A stretch of 64,000 nucleotides of DNA, taken from Blasia pusilla (lineage: Eukaryota; Marchantiophyta; Marchantiopsida; Blasiales). The position numbers and the translations under genes were made by a program. This document shows positions 24,121 through 36,825 of the stretch, piece after piece. How positions within the stretch are numbered: position 1 is the stretch's first letter; each line of letters opens with the position of its first letter. The notes under the pieces were generated by a model that saw only the letters and a list, made by a program, of their open reading frames with translations, searched no databases and had not been told where the DNA came from. The stretch covers positions 4,836,001 to 4,900,000 of the forward strand of contig CM114271.1 in the NCBI GenBank assembly GCA_050084515.1, read 5' to 3'.

Positions 24121-27100
24121 ATTTGGCTCCATTTTAGTTAATTTTTAATTAATTTATTGATTGAGGCATAATATTAACTAGTTTACGGCCCTTTGAGAGG
24201 GATGGGAGAGAAAATAATTAGTAAACACAGGTGGAGGAATGTGGATAGCCTAGATGGAGAGGGAAAAAAATAGGGGAGTGTCTCTGGGGATCAGAATTTT
24301 CAATTATATGTGTGTCAAATGAGTTAATTTATTCATAAGAAAATTGTTATCCTAAATGAAAGTGTGATGTAAATTTGGGTTGTAAGATACTATAAATTCA
24401 GGTTAAGGAGAGGATTGATTTTTCTCATATTCATCCTAGTTTGAAAAGTTCATACCAAAAATGTATTTTTACCTAGGTACCCATTTAAGCGTGTGGGAAA
24501 ATATTATTTGGGACTAATTAAAGGAGACTGTGCATACTATGCATTGGCACCTTCTGGGTACCCATTTAAGCATGAGGGAAAAGATTCTTTGGGACTAATT
24601 AAGGAGACCGTGCATACTATGCATTGGCACCTCACTGGTATGATATAGTGGGAGAAGCCGTTATGATACTTGAAAGTTAAATGGGGCAAGAATCCATGAA
24701 ATAAAATGGTAGATGAATAATTGAGAGAATATATAATAGATGTGGTAGGGAAAGTTTGCGGATGGAAATTTTGGAAATATGATGTAAGATACAATACTTT
24801 TTTTGAAATATGAAGGAAAAAGTATTCTTAAATAAAGCATTGAAAATTCAAGGAGTGAGGCATGGCATATAACAAGAGGAAAAGTAGAAGGAAGACTCAA
24901 TCATCAAAAAATGAAGAAATATGTATTAACAAGATTTTTTTTAGAAAAGATAGTTCGGTATTGAAGAAGAAAAAGGGATAAAACATAGGTGAGCTATGAT
25001 TATTCTAGAATGAACAAGGGAATATTATTAGCATTTGTTGAAAACTACTAATATATACTATTATGGGAGAGCTTTCAAACACCTCTCCTTGTGACCCTTG
25101 GTACTCTTAGCTAACAGAGTTATGACACAAGCCACTTAAGGTCACTCGGGGTCCATTAAGTTGTTTTGGGAAACACGTTGGGGTGCTACTCAAGGGGTTA
25201 TGTGCAAGATCGGTTGATTGTGGATATACATGCCAAAAACAAACATAGATGTATAAGTCTGGACATATCCACGAACATGGATTGCAAAAGGTGGGGCGCA
25301 TACTTATAGCTCATGATGGAAGGCAAGTGAAGGACAAGCGGGGAGGGAGTGGAGGTGGAGGGAAGAAGAAACGCGAAAGTATGAAACACGAAAGCAAGTG
25401 GGGGAGGGGAGGAGGGGGCATGAGAAAGAAGGGGAAGGTAGGGCACACATGGACAATCTTGTCATAAGATGGACTTTGTCCACAACAACCTTCGTACGCG
25501 CCATGGATGGATGGTAGACAGAGACAATATCACAATAGACTCTATAGCTCAGTGATGGTCTAATTTCAATAACCCACAATTTATTATTTCTAATCCATGA
25601 ATCGTACAAGCATCAACTAGTATGGTATTGAGAGTGAGAATCCTTCATCATAAGAAAAGGTGATTGGAAAACTTACTAAGGGAAAAAAAGGAAGGGAAAT
25701 CAAACATTTAATGATCTTAGTTTTGATATAAGAGAGCTTATGTAAGCTCTCCTATGAATAAAAGAACCTTCCATGAAAAAAAAAGAAGAGGGATACGGGG
25801 AAAAACTATGAAATCTCTCATTCAAATCCCTAGCCTAACCCAAGTAACATGTTCAATCTAACGGCAAAAATTGGGACACATACGAAAATATCCACGTGGC
25901 TATCCTCATTCTCCTCTACGTCCGGGGACGACATGCCGTTGCGAGATGCTAGAGCGAGGTGCAGGCACCTATAGTAGGGGCCGTAACTATGATCTTGTAA
26001 ATAACAGAGAGTTCTCTACAAAACTTTGTTGTCAATTCTAATTTCCATGAAATTAATTCTTTTAAAAATATATAATTTTGATCTTTTATGGTTTAAAAAA
26101 ATACAAGAGAGGCCCTAGAGTATTTAGCTAGGTATAAATGAAGTATGTCTTTAGTCATGAATGACTTGCTTGTGAGGGGTTCGGTCGATAACTAAGCTCG
26201 TTTACCAAGTCAAGTCACTCTTTGAGTGGCCCTACTTAGACTAAGGTCCCATGAGACTACTGTTTGCACAAGATTTCTTAAAATGGTTGCAAATACGTGA
26301 CTTGGTTTATAAGGAAATGGATATTAGTTTGGTCGTAGAATCCGGTCTTTAAATTTTGACTCTATGATTACGTGTAATTATGATTTCATCTCTATTGTAG
26401 GGTAGGACCAAAAACCTAGGTTAGGATCATGAACAAATATTAAATGGATGGAAGAAGCTTTACTCAAAATGGAACATGTCGGGTTCTCAAGAGGAATCAT
26501 GGTTTCTCAAAGTCCTTGCACTTATAATTTTTGAAGATACATGTCATTACGTAGCATATTCACCCTTAAGCTTCTATTTTTTTAAGATGTTGGGTCCTAT
26601 TTCCATGGGTATCCATGAAAAAAAAGTAAAGTTATATATCAAATTTGACAATTTTTCAGTGTGGAAATTTTTTGATATCTCCAGTGTATCTATACCATGG
26701 AAAATATTGCATCCAAAGTTTCTTAATTTCTTTGTATCTCGAGAAATTATTTAAGTTTTGTGTGAGAGGCTTATGGAGGACCATGCAAACAAGATAATTT
26801 TATTATGACTCGTAGAAAAAAAAACATATACCTTTGATATCATACTCCTAACCCTATGGATGTTGGGCTGATACCTCCCACAAACATTAACATGTACCAT
26901 ACTCTTAGTTGTGTGGTGGACATGCCTCAAGGATCTTCTTGAAAGAAGAAAGTGTTATTAACTTCTTTGGGTTATTTTTATCTTTGTAAGAAAGTCTACT
27001 TAAGATATTGCATGGTTAAAGGCCTTACCATAAATATTACAAAACTGCACTTATACATTTTTGGCCATTTTACAAGTGCTAGCAACCCCAACACGATGGA

Positions 27101-28840
27101 TATACACATGCAAGGCAATTGCAATTGCACCATTGTGATTTTGAGCCACACTTTGCGACTACGACACAACTCTAAGGTGTTGTTTTATTACACTTTCAAG
27201 ACAGTCGCAACGACTCGCAAATCATCCACAATCCAACCGTAAATAGTTGCAACACAGTTGCCCAGTACTTGGACTTCGCTTGCAAAGAGCATCTAACTTG
27301 TGATTTTGTGTAGTTGCAAATAAGTTGCAAAGCAGTGGTTTCTTTTACGCTCATTTTTGCTTCATTTGGACTCATTTTTGGGTCTATGAAACATATTTTC
27401 AGGGGGGAATTTTCTCCTTCCAATTGTTTCTTAAGAATGGTTTTTCTTTTCTCCCTCATTTCAAATTTTTTGGAAAGAAAAGATGGAAGATAATAAACTT
27501 CATTCATTAATATGTCCCTTAACATAAAAGAAAACTCCCACCCAAAACATTCAGGGTTAGCTCCACTATAGAAAGAAATTAGTTACAAAGTGAGAAGAGA
27601 ATTTTTGGAAACTAAGGAGGAAAAGCGATAATAGAGCGGATTAAAGGCAAAAGGGGAATTTACAGCCAAGAATTGTGTCGAGACTCACAAAGTAGTCGTA
27701 ATTTGGGAGTTCTCAAACTTACAAAATGGTAAGTGGGGAACTTGGGGCTTAGGTGTGAGGTGACACAACCAGACTTTGCAATTTCATAGCAATTGGTAGT
27801 TGCAATATTACATACAACTACCTTGGGGTTGTCTTGCCACTAGTATGACTCACAAATAGCTTGCAAGTGCCAGGACTCGCCAAAAAGCCGACACTTGCAA
27901 GTTGTGAATCAATCATAAATGAGTTGCCAGTTAGTCGCACGACGGATGCAAAGTTTATAATTGGACTTGAAAATTAGCCACAAGCAACAAAAAAATCCCT
28001 TGTAGTGTTAGAGGAAACTCAAAAGACGACAACTGATGATAAACGTAGGTGCATTACACATGCATGCTAATATCAGGTATGTGAACAATCCAAAAGTTTA
28101 CCAAAGGGGGGTTTCCCTTCTTGATGGTATCTATTGAGGTAGTTAACATCACATTAAACAACTTGATAAACACTCACTTCTTGAGTAGGGGCTACTTATC
28201 CCAAATAGAATACGTTGATATGTGTGTGTGGCACAGTAACCCAAGGATCCCTTCGGGCTATAATATTCTTTGAAAGTAGGTTCTATCATTGGATGTCAAG
28301 AGATGATATTCATGGAAAAATGGTCATTATATAAACAACGAATCTTCAACTTGAGTAGCAGTTTCATATGTATATATGTATGTATGTATGTATGTCAAGT
28401 TCTATTAAATCAAACAAACGCTCTAGAGATCAATTTAGGGTTGTATCTAATCAAATGATGTATCTTAATCCTCATCTAGTAACAAAGGTATATGGAAAAT
28501 ATTGCATGTATTAATTAATAATCATTGGATATCATTGAATTTCAATTTTGAATGGATGCTTATTTAGAGTATCACTAGGATATGGTGACGACATGCTCAT
28601 TATGGTATTGAAAGGTATTTTCTACAAGAGGCTTAATATTGGGCCTATCTCTATAGAGTGGGTGCATACAATAAAGAAAAGTCATTTCTAGTCAAACGTG
28701 ACTATTATATTGATAATTACAACGATAAGATCCTCTATAATGTCCATGATGATTCTTGCTTATGCTTTCTTGCATAAGTTAATGTATATTAATTTCAAAA
28801 TTATATTAGAGAAAAAAATGTTAGCTAATATACATTGAAA
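24121..28840. other. AT-rich intergenic DNA, no gene seen
   Basis: No reading frame here resembles a known family. A direct repeat of about 80-90 bases (GGGACTAATTAA...GGAGAC...GTGCATACTATGCATTGGCACCT) occurs at about 24510-24550 and 24590-24635. A TATG run lies near 28371-28395. Confidence 0.4.
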
Positions 28841-28846
28841 TTAATA

Positions 28847-28849
<3 letters not shown>

Positions 28850-28907
<58 letters not shown>
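28850..28907. repeat. (TA)n dinucleotide repeat
   Basis: About 28 uninterrupted TA units. Confidence 0.95.
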
Positions 28908-28910
<3 letters not shown>

Positions 28911-29109
28911 AAGATGATACGAAATCCATTGCAACCTACCTTAATTTTTTTTCTTCTGGCTCATATATACGGATATTGCCTTAAGATATTCAATATAGTT
29001 TGATCTCTTTTTGTAGTGTGCTTGGTGTGGATTCTTGTATGGTCAACAAATTGGGAGTTCCACTTTATAGAGAGAAATTTTGATCATAGTAATTAAAAAA
29101 TAGAATAGT

Positions 29110-29716
29110 TGTTGTGCGCTACACAACATACATCGCTGGTTACATCCACACCACACAACTTCGATCTTCCCTACACACGGATAGATCCACACATGTACAG
29201 AAATCAACTCATACATATACATGATATCACACAACAAAAATAAAGAGTAGTAAAAACGACAGACCCGGTCTAAAACTCCACTCCTCAATCTCCATCAACA
29301 TATCGAGCCTCAGCCACCCTCTGCTATCAAGGAATCCAGACGCTAGCACTCAATTCTAACTCAAACACACAATCAAGAATGATAATCCAACGGCCCAACA
29401 TGAGAAAGATGGTTTGGAAAAGCCATCTTCCTCCCTTATATAGGGTTAGGAAGAGCCAAAAGGATCTTCCCCTAAAAATAGCTATCCTCTTAGTAACCTG
29501 TGCGCACAGGTTACCAGGAGCGGGTGGCCTGCTCAACAAGTCACCCGGCTGTGAAAGACCTCAACATGAAAGTTGTTAGAAACTATGTTTCTAACACAAC
29601 GGATCTATCCTCAACCTCATCCGACACTTCGGAACGAAGTTACACTCCAGACACTCCGCTGGCTGCTATGCCCTATCCACCATAGATCTCGACCTATAGG
29701 CTACTCAGATGTGACA
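29110..29716 (-). mobile_element. Solo LTR with target-site duplication
   Basis: Read on the minus strand the element begins TGTCACATC and ends GCGCACAACA, the usual TG...CA of a retrotransposon LTR, 607 bp. TAGT flanks it on both sides (29106-29109 and 29717-29720); counting a shared terminal base gives the 5-bp ATAGT. A CCTATATAAGG TATA box lies inside. The sequence is homologous, in opposite orientation, to 59456-60740, including TGTCACAT, CGGATGAGGTTG, GAGCC(A)TTTTGGCTCTTC and GATTGAGGAGTGGAGTTT. No internal region is attached. Confidence 0.75.
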
Positions 29717-29720
29717 TAGT

Positions 29721-31050
29721 ATTCAAAAAGGAGGTTTGAGTTCTTATACTTTCTAAGGTCTTCTTTATAGTGTTAGGATTCTAGATTCTAACTTTTAAAG
29801 AGTTTGAATTTAATACCTTCCTTATTTGAACTCATCAAGCTAGTTTGTCCCCTTAATATAAAAATGTACATCTCTTCTCCACCTTGTTTTGTGATTCCAC
29901 TTTCAATCTTGTATCTAGTTGTATGTTGCGGAATCTTGCTGCCCTGATGTATGTTCTCGTTATTGATTTACATCCAAGTAGGCTTATATTAACCACGGAT
30001 TGGGTCAACCAGCCTTGCGTCTCCTGAGTCTAGGTCTCAGCTTACTCGTTTCTTCATATAGCACTGTTATGACACCCAACAAAGAAACTCCCTTTCAAAT
30101 ATAACAAGAAATCGGGAATGTTTACATGCTGCATTATCCCATCACCATCGTGAAGCATCTGAGACCCCATTTGAGTGTTGGTCCCATGATCCCATGCAAC
30201 TACCGTAGCAAGCAAGATCTCAAAAATAGGTCGTAATTTTCTCCCTAGTATGTTATTATAAAAATTCTAACTTCATTGCAAATTAGGATCCTTGATTTTT
30301 AACTTTTCAATCCAATCAAATTCAGATTTTAGACATGACCATTAATCTTATTGGACTAGCTGCTTATCCAATCTGATTAAGATTGTAGATGTGATCCCAA
30401 TCCCATAAGACAATTCTCTTCATACAAATTTTGAAATTCAACGTTTTGGGGTTGAATTCCAAAGGGATCCGAAAAAGGAAAATATTTCTTGTTCAAAATT
30501 TAGAGGGAAATAAAGAAAGACAAACTTCTTTCTTGGGGTCCCAACATTTGTTTTCAACCCCAAAGAGGTGATGATTTGACATAACTTGTAACTAAAGGTA
30601 TGGTAGTGGTTATAGGGCTTCTTTGAGCAACTTTCGGATGAATTTTGAGCTCTCGCTCCTAATTCACATCATAGCTATAAGAGTATGCTCCATATGTCAC
30701 AACTCCAAAAAGGCACACCTATAGAGGTACTCAATAGAAATCTATATTATGAAAGGCGGATAAATAAAGTTGCAAACATCTTTATGTTGGACTCATGATT
30801 GTGGGACAGAAAAGAATATTTTGGTAACACGAACAACAAATTTTTCTTTCAAATCTATAATTATAAATAATTAATTCACACTTGTGCACGCCACATATAT
30901 GAGTTCATCCTTATTAATATTTGAGACATATCTCTCAACGACATATATCTCCTTGACATTTCCCTCATATTATATTATCTATCTCATCTAATTAGTTAAT
31001 CATATCTAACAAAATAAGAGCAAAAGAGTGTATCAATGATTCTAGATCCA
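29721..31050. other. AT-rich intergenic DNA, no gene seen
   Basis: Nothing with coding character or clear repeat structure was recognised. Confidence 0.4.
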
Positions 31051-31054
31051 CGAC

Positions 31055-31540
31055 ACGGGCATTCTCTCATCTATAATATTATTAGCAAAAGGGTCTTAGT
31101 AACAAATGTTTATGTACTGGATACCTATCCTTTGGGGTTGTCTCTCGGCTTGACACTTGTCCCCTCTAGTTTCATCTAACTAAAGTATTGAAGGAATAAA
31201 ACGGTGTTTGAAGAGTTAGTACATAGCCCGTGAAGGGATTCAAAAAAAAATTCTTCCTTCCCGTAGTATGTGAAATATTTGCGTAATGTCCAATTGTCAC
31301 GCGTCAAACAGAAAGGTGTTTGCAAATCAAGAGGGCACTCTCCCATAACAATATAGATTAGACTTAAAGGAAGACTTCTTTCACCCCCGCGGGACACCCT
31401 GACCTATCCTTCATGGTTGTCTCTCGTCTTCGCGCTTGTCCCCTTTAGTTTCATCTAATTAAACTAGATGAGAAGGAAGACTTCTTTCACCCCCGCGGGA
31501 CACATCCATGTCCCCCACTTGCTCGTTATTTATGATAGTG
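31055..31540. repeat. Helitron-like end plus internal direct duplication
   Basis: On the minus strand TCTATATTGTTATGGGAGAGTG near 31352 leads into TTGATTTGCAAACACC, the 5'-end type seen at 23.3 and 23.9 kb. A block CCTATCCTT...GGTTGTCTCTCG...TTGTCCCC occurs at about 31125 and again at about 31403, and a CTTCTTTCACCCCCGCGGGACA block at 31374 and 31479. This is a composite of nested repeats. Confidence 0.45.
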
Positions 31541-31606
31541 GAAGTCCCTTAGGACTTTATTTATTTTTAAAAGAAATTCCCAAAGAATTTTGAACTCCCG
31601 ATTGAC

Positions 31607-32041
31607 ATGACAAGTGCAAGAAAGTGCTCCGATGACGGTCTTTTGCCTCACCGTTCTCGAAAGCTACCATCTTTAGAGAGTTTCTGTCAAGCTCTTGAGA
31701 GCATAAGAGGCGAGAAGGATTATCTTCGTGAGGATATGCTCGAAAGATCAAATGGGAGAGTTTCTGTCAAGCGCTTGTGAACAGAAAAGCGAGAATGATT
31801 ATCTTCGTGAGGATATGCTCGAAAGAATTCCTGTCAAGCGCTTGTGAGCAGAAGAGGCGAGAAGGATTATCTTCGTGAGGATATGCTCGCTAGATCAAAT
31901 GGCATGCGAGGGAGGCATGATGCATATAATCGTAGCTCGTCACGTTTTTCTGTCATGAGCATTTTGAATGTCGTGGAAGACGAAGGAATGAATGAAGGGC
32001 CGCGAGGATTTTTACTTCGGAGGTTTGCAGCAGCAGAATAG
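31607..32041 (+). pseudogene. Broken gene fragment with internal tandem duplication
   Basis: A plus-strand frame starts ATG at 31607 and reads MTSARKCSDDGLLPHRSRK, then LESFCQALESIRGEKDYLRE, and is stopped after the first of three tandem copies of a 67-80-bp unit (starting about 31681, 31761 and 31828). The third copy continues in an open frame (31844-32041) through MRGRHDAYNRSSSRFSVMS to a stop. With a single unit, one continuous frame would result, so the tandem duplication probably broke a real exon. The family was not recognised. Confidence 0.4.
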
Positions 32042-34596
32042 CAGAATCACAACCAACGCAAGCCTCGCAGGGAGACTGTTTAAGGTCAAGGGCGTTCCAC
32101 CAAACATCGCGCACGGCTGTAAGAATTCACCATTTCCATCCTGGCGCAAACTAGGTATGAAGCTGACTGAGGAAGAGAAGACCCTACGTCTTGCTCGCCA
32201 TGAACTGACATACATCAATGAAAGGAAACCGGACGATCTGGGCCTAGCTATTGCTGGTCATGCAATATGTCGAGATAACGGGGACCTGCGTTGATCTGGT
32301 TATTACCGACCATGGAATCAGTGGGAAAGGACCGCGAACTCTGGTTCATACTGGCCTTGAAATCAATGGAGAACTGTTACGATTCCTGACCAGCTTCTTC
32401 ATTTCCTTGTAATCTCAAGACAGCGAACCCTCGCTCTTGGAATCCATGACTTCACCGAGGAGAACACTACGGTACACTGGTCTAGGTCCACCTGAGTCGT
32501 GGTAACCAGAATGGAAAGGATGTTTTTCCTATCGCAGAGCGTGTGAAAGATTATCGCGCACAGGGGATAACATCGATCCTCCTGACTCGATAGAACCGTT
32601 TGAAACGCTGTGGCACACAAATCGCATGGGTATCAGATAGGAAGGTCGTGTCCAACGAACGAGTTGGCTGTGTTTCGCGCACACCTGAGCGGAATTAGTT
32701 TGTGTGAACAAGGCAATATCGTATTCACAATCCCCACATATGACCCGTAGTACCGTACAGCCTAGGAATGGAACTGGATGCAGCGACCAAGCGCGGGCAG
32801 TGCATGGGAGAACGGACCAAGGAGGGGAGAACGGCAGGATGTCGTGAATAGTTTCCAGGTACTGAAGGTTTCCCATAGCAGACTGAGCGTATTGACCACA
32901 TGAGATTCCGTCAGCTGTTCGGGATTGTAAGCTTCCATTACAGGTAGGTTCGAAATCAGCGGAGTAGCGCAGTTTGAGGTGGGACTACCTGACTCGTCTT
33001 TGCTAAGTCTCTCCTCATGTTGGGCTCCCTGGTTGAGTGTATGGCATCGGGACTCCATGGCTTCCTGTCGTTAGCTGGGCACTCTTCTCGATGGGCCTAA
33101 GAAACCGGTCCGAATTCCTCGGGTTTCTCCCAAACAATCATCCTAAGATAGCTTTGACCAGGCAATGTGCACACGTTACGATGTCAGTCGAGAGGAGTTA
33201 CCGTTCGCTCCACATTAAACCCTGGAAGCCTACTCAAAATCCAAGAAAGTGTATCCCTCCCACGGAGGCAAGTTGCAGTGATAATATACACAGGAGATGT
33301 CATTACAGATGATGTTGCTACTCGAACTAGGCCAGGAGGCACAACTACCGGAACTCGAATGAGTGTATGAGAGGTAATACCTTCTGTACTGAAACCGACA
33401 TTTAGCGAATTACCCATCACATCATAAATAACTGGGACAGGGCTCCGGGCTACAGGCATATGGCCCCTAGCATCTATCTATCGAAGTCTTTCAAACACTG
33501 CTTTGCCTTCTTCTATCTTTCCCATCTGTGCAATGCGCACAGTCTCCTATCGAACTCTTTAATTGATTTACATTTAATCAAGACACCGTTCTGCATAACC
33601 TATATTCAAAAAATGGAAAGGAAAAGACATGCTTTCCGATCATCCATATGAACTTTCCACGACATAACAAACTCGTCTGCCTTCAAGTGAAACTGAATCA
33701 TCAGTGTCACATCGACATTCCAGCTCATGACTGGCTCATGTAAACACCACTCCCTGCCAAGGATTCCGATACAACAGCTGTGCACACTTCAAGTAGACTT
33801 TCCAGATATTGGGCCACGGTGCAGAGCTCCCGGACACTCGTGGATTCTGCACAAAACCACCAACATGTAACCCAAAAAGTCTCAGTTGTACAGTTACGAA
33901 TGACGTGCAGGATGGTAGAATAGATACAGGACTCATTGGCAAGATGTCAAAGAGCATCCCCACACAGACGTAATACAAACAGCAATACAAGGTATACCAT
34001 AACCAGGTTCACAACCACACTTTTCATTTCTCACTGACTCTAGGCAAGTCTACTTCAAACTCTGCATGAGGATAAAGCTCAGGGTTCTAAGCACCCAATG
34101 GCACTAACTAGAGATGAGGTCTTCACTCCAATCCACAACTACTCGAACATTTAGGTACCTACTAAATTATCTCATTACACAATCTCATACACACGGTTCC
34201 CACAATGTGTGCCCCTAAGAACACAAAAGGTGATTAGAAATGCTGACAAACCCAGGCATGTGATCATTGCGTACACTATGCTTTGAATTACTCCTAATAA
34301 AACCAACGTGAAAAAATTACAAGACGCTTAGAATCTACAACCAATTTGGGGAACAAATGCTAAGAGGCAAGTGTTAGCTTTGACCACACTCCGGAAAGTG
34401 ACAGAGAAGGGTAGAGTGATTGAGACGGGAAAAGATCAAGAATCAACCATGGGCACGTTCTCAACAAAAATGCTGCGGCCAGCACACCATGGCTTCCCAG
34501 TGACTTCAGCGACCAGATGCGACTCTATTCCTCCTCAGCATCTGTTGCTGCAAGAAAGACTCAGCTCAGCTTGGAAGAAGTCTCAAAGCTTCACAC
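32042..34596. other. Unassigned DNA downstream of the trihelix gene
   Basis: Composition is less AT-rich than the surrounding repeats, and several frames on both strands (for example minus 33459-33184 and plus 31992-32294) look mildly protein-like, but none could be joined into a gene or matched to a family. It may hold the 3' UTR of the trihelix gene or remains of another gene. Confidence 0.3.
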
Positions 34597-36679
34597 TTAC
34601 TCATAGTGCAGTAGAAACAGTAAAACGCTCTCTTGTTCCTCTAATTTGCATCTCTGGTCCCCTGTAAGAAAAGCATCACGGTCCACATTTCTCAGCTGAA
34701 GCAGAACAGAAACTACGTAGAGAAAAACGCAGCATCCCCCTACGCAAAACAGACTCAGAATGTTCAAGGTGAGTCCAACGGTTGTCATCTCATCCAACTC
34801 CACGAAGAATGACGGGGCTTTAGGAACACAAACCTCCGAGAGAATTTGGTGTCAAAACTTCACCACTCTTGAAACGTGATATCAAACACCAGTCAAACCC
34901 ATTGGCCCAACTGCAAGACATGGCCAATGACTGCCATTAGTACAGTCGCCTGTGGCCGACTGTAGAGTCAAAGAGATAGTTTTGTCAAGTAGAAGAAACA
35001 TTGCAGGAGCCTCGACTGCAAAATCAGCAAATCATTCCAGGAAGAGCCGGATGTAAGACCACCTGTTCAATAATTACTGAATTCTCAAAGACCAGTAAAT
35101 TGTTCCTTGTCAGACGTCATAAATAAGCCCATAACCAAACCTGGAACAGACGCGATTACTTGAGTGAGCTTCCCCTAAGAGGCCTTCTTGCCATTTGCCA
35201 ATAACGGTGGGGCCACCAATCGGGATTGACAGCAACGAATCAACTAAAAGCAACGAAGTGAAAGCAAAGAAGTGACGCGCTTACCTTGAGGCTTGATGAT
35301 GATTTGTGCTTCGATACCATACTGCGAGAGGGATACTGATGGAGCCACAGTGACCCAAGTATCAGAAGACTTGTCTTTGAGCTGAACCCGAACTTGAGTA
35401 TTTTCCTCCTCCCAGTAAACTGACTTGAAGCTATCAATCAGGTCCTGGACAGTATCGCCAGTGAGGTGAAATAAATCATCAAAGTCTTCTTGGCCGGATC
35501 GTTTGATCTTCAGCTTGTACGTCCGATCTGTAGCCATTGGCCTTCGTTGACTATCCCTGTGAGACAAATACACAATCACCTGCCGGGTTTAGAACTGGCT
35601 CGACGCTTAAATGATGGTTGTGATAGATGCTTCCAGTCACACACAGGGCGACACCCGACGTCTTCCGAGCCAACAGTAACAAGTCCTCGTGGACTCAATT
35701 GCAACTACTTTCAGACTCATCGAGAGAGAGCAATTCTTGCTGAACGTTGGCAACCCTCACAGGCAGACATACACTGGGTCTCTACTCCCTGCTACTAACC
35801 CAAGGCAAAGCAAGGTCCATGTGTACGAAGTCTCGCCGACCAAGATGGGTAGCCAGGCACCACAGGGTTCTTGCAATGGCAGTGCACAAACATAGAGGGG
35901 CAATTGACGACCCGTTCAGGCCGCTGTAACCTGAAAGGTGCAGTGGGTGCAGTGGGCTCATACCCGGGCCAAAGAATGAGCTGCTTGTTCGTTCCGACAG
36001 GCATCAATTCTGGAACACACGGAGTGTGCAAATGGCTCCTCCTACGCTTCCGGGTTTTCTTCCCAGCACCACCACGTGGTTTGCTACGCGGACTCGCAGT
36101 GTCTGCCTCATTTTGGCTACAAAAAGGAGGCGTTCCCACTCCGTCGGGGAGATCAACCCCCGTTCCCGTTACCAGAGGGTCGGCACCATCGGGCTCCTTG
36201 CTATCCGAAGTGTTATCGGCGCCTTCTGTCAAATCCAGCTCTGACTTATCTAAAGTTCCACCAATTCTCGGACTCCTCTTGCCTTTCAATTCACACATGC
36301 GCGAGAACCATTGCCACTTGCTAGGCTGCGAATTGGCGTTGAGACTTTCCTTTTCTTGCCGAAACCGTTTCTTCAACCCGTCCAACTTATTCCTACACTG
36401 CTTGTACTCGAAAAAGGGGCCCCCTTCCGGCACACAACGCTTGTTCAGATTATCCACCACCTCCTTCCAATCCTTCCCTCTCAAATTCTTATGCTTCACC
36501 GCTGCATACTTCTCCGCGAAACAATCCAGAAACGTCGCCACCGCTACATCGGTCCACTCCGCAGCTCCCTTCGCTCCCCCTGCACCTGTCTCCCCTGTCA
36601 CCAAATCCCTAAACCTCAACCCCTCCCCGTTTCCTACTCCGTTCCCCATTCCCATCCCGCTCGCCATTCCCCCGTTCAT
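34597..36679 (-). CDS. Trihelix (Myb/SANT-like) DNA-binding protein with a C-terminal unrecognised module
   Basis: Three exons: 36679-35964, 35556-35285 and 34661-34597, both introns GT-AG, 350 aa in one frame. Residues 1-40 are Gly/Met-rich. Residues about 42-130 form a trihelix/SANT-like domain with Trp42 and Trp71 at helix-core positions, then EYKQCRNKLDGLKKRF and KWQWFSRMCELKGKR, typical of plant sequence-specific DNA-binding proteins. A basic GKKTRKRRR stretch (about 205-215) is a likely nuclear signal. After the first splice the protein continues WPGDSQRRPMATDRTYKLKI and an approximately 85-residue module (YKLKIKRSG...DTVQDLIDSF...VRVQLKD...AQIIIKPQ) whose strand-helix-strand pattern resembles a beta-grasp fold; this is inference. 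The last exon is short; its stop overlaps a GTAAGT donor-like sequence, so a longer C-terminus is possible. The gene probably acts in the nucleus as a transcription factor; the target is unknown. Confidence 0.75.
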
Positions 36680-36825
36680 CTCTCCCCCTCCTCCTCCTCT
36701 TCTTCTTCTTCTTCCTCCTCCTCCTCCTCCTCCACCACTCTATTCTCCAATCCCCGTGCTCCTCCACTCCATCTCCTCCCGTAATCCCCCGCTCCTCCTC
36801 CTCCTCCTCCTCCTCCTCCTCTCGC
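36680..36825 (-). repeat. GGA/GAA microsatellite in the trihelix gene leader
   Basis: Two purine tracts on the minus strand (36686-36733 and 36795-36821) end about 6 bases before the ATG at 36679. Composition and position copy the leader of the TAF15-like gene. Confidence 0.8.

Noticed and set aside
35795-35963. Continuation of trihelix exon 1 to a stop at 35795
   Set aside because: A GTATGAG donor at 35963 joins in phase to an acceptor at 35557 and gives a conserved-looking continuation; the read-through tail looks like intron translation. It remains possible as a retained-intron isoform.
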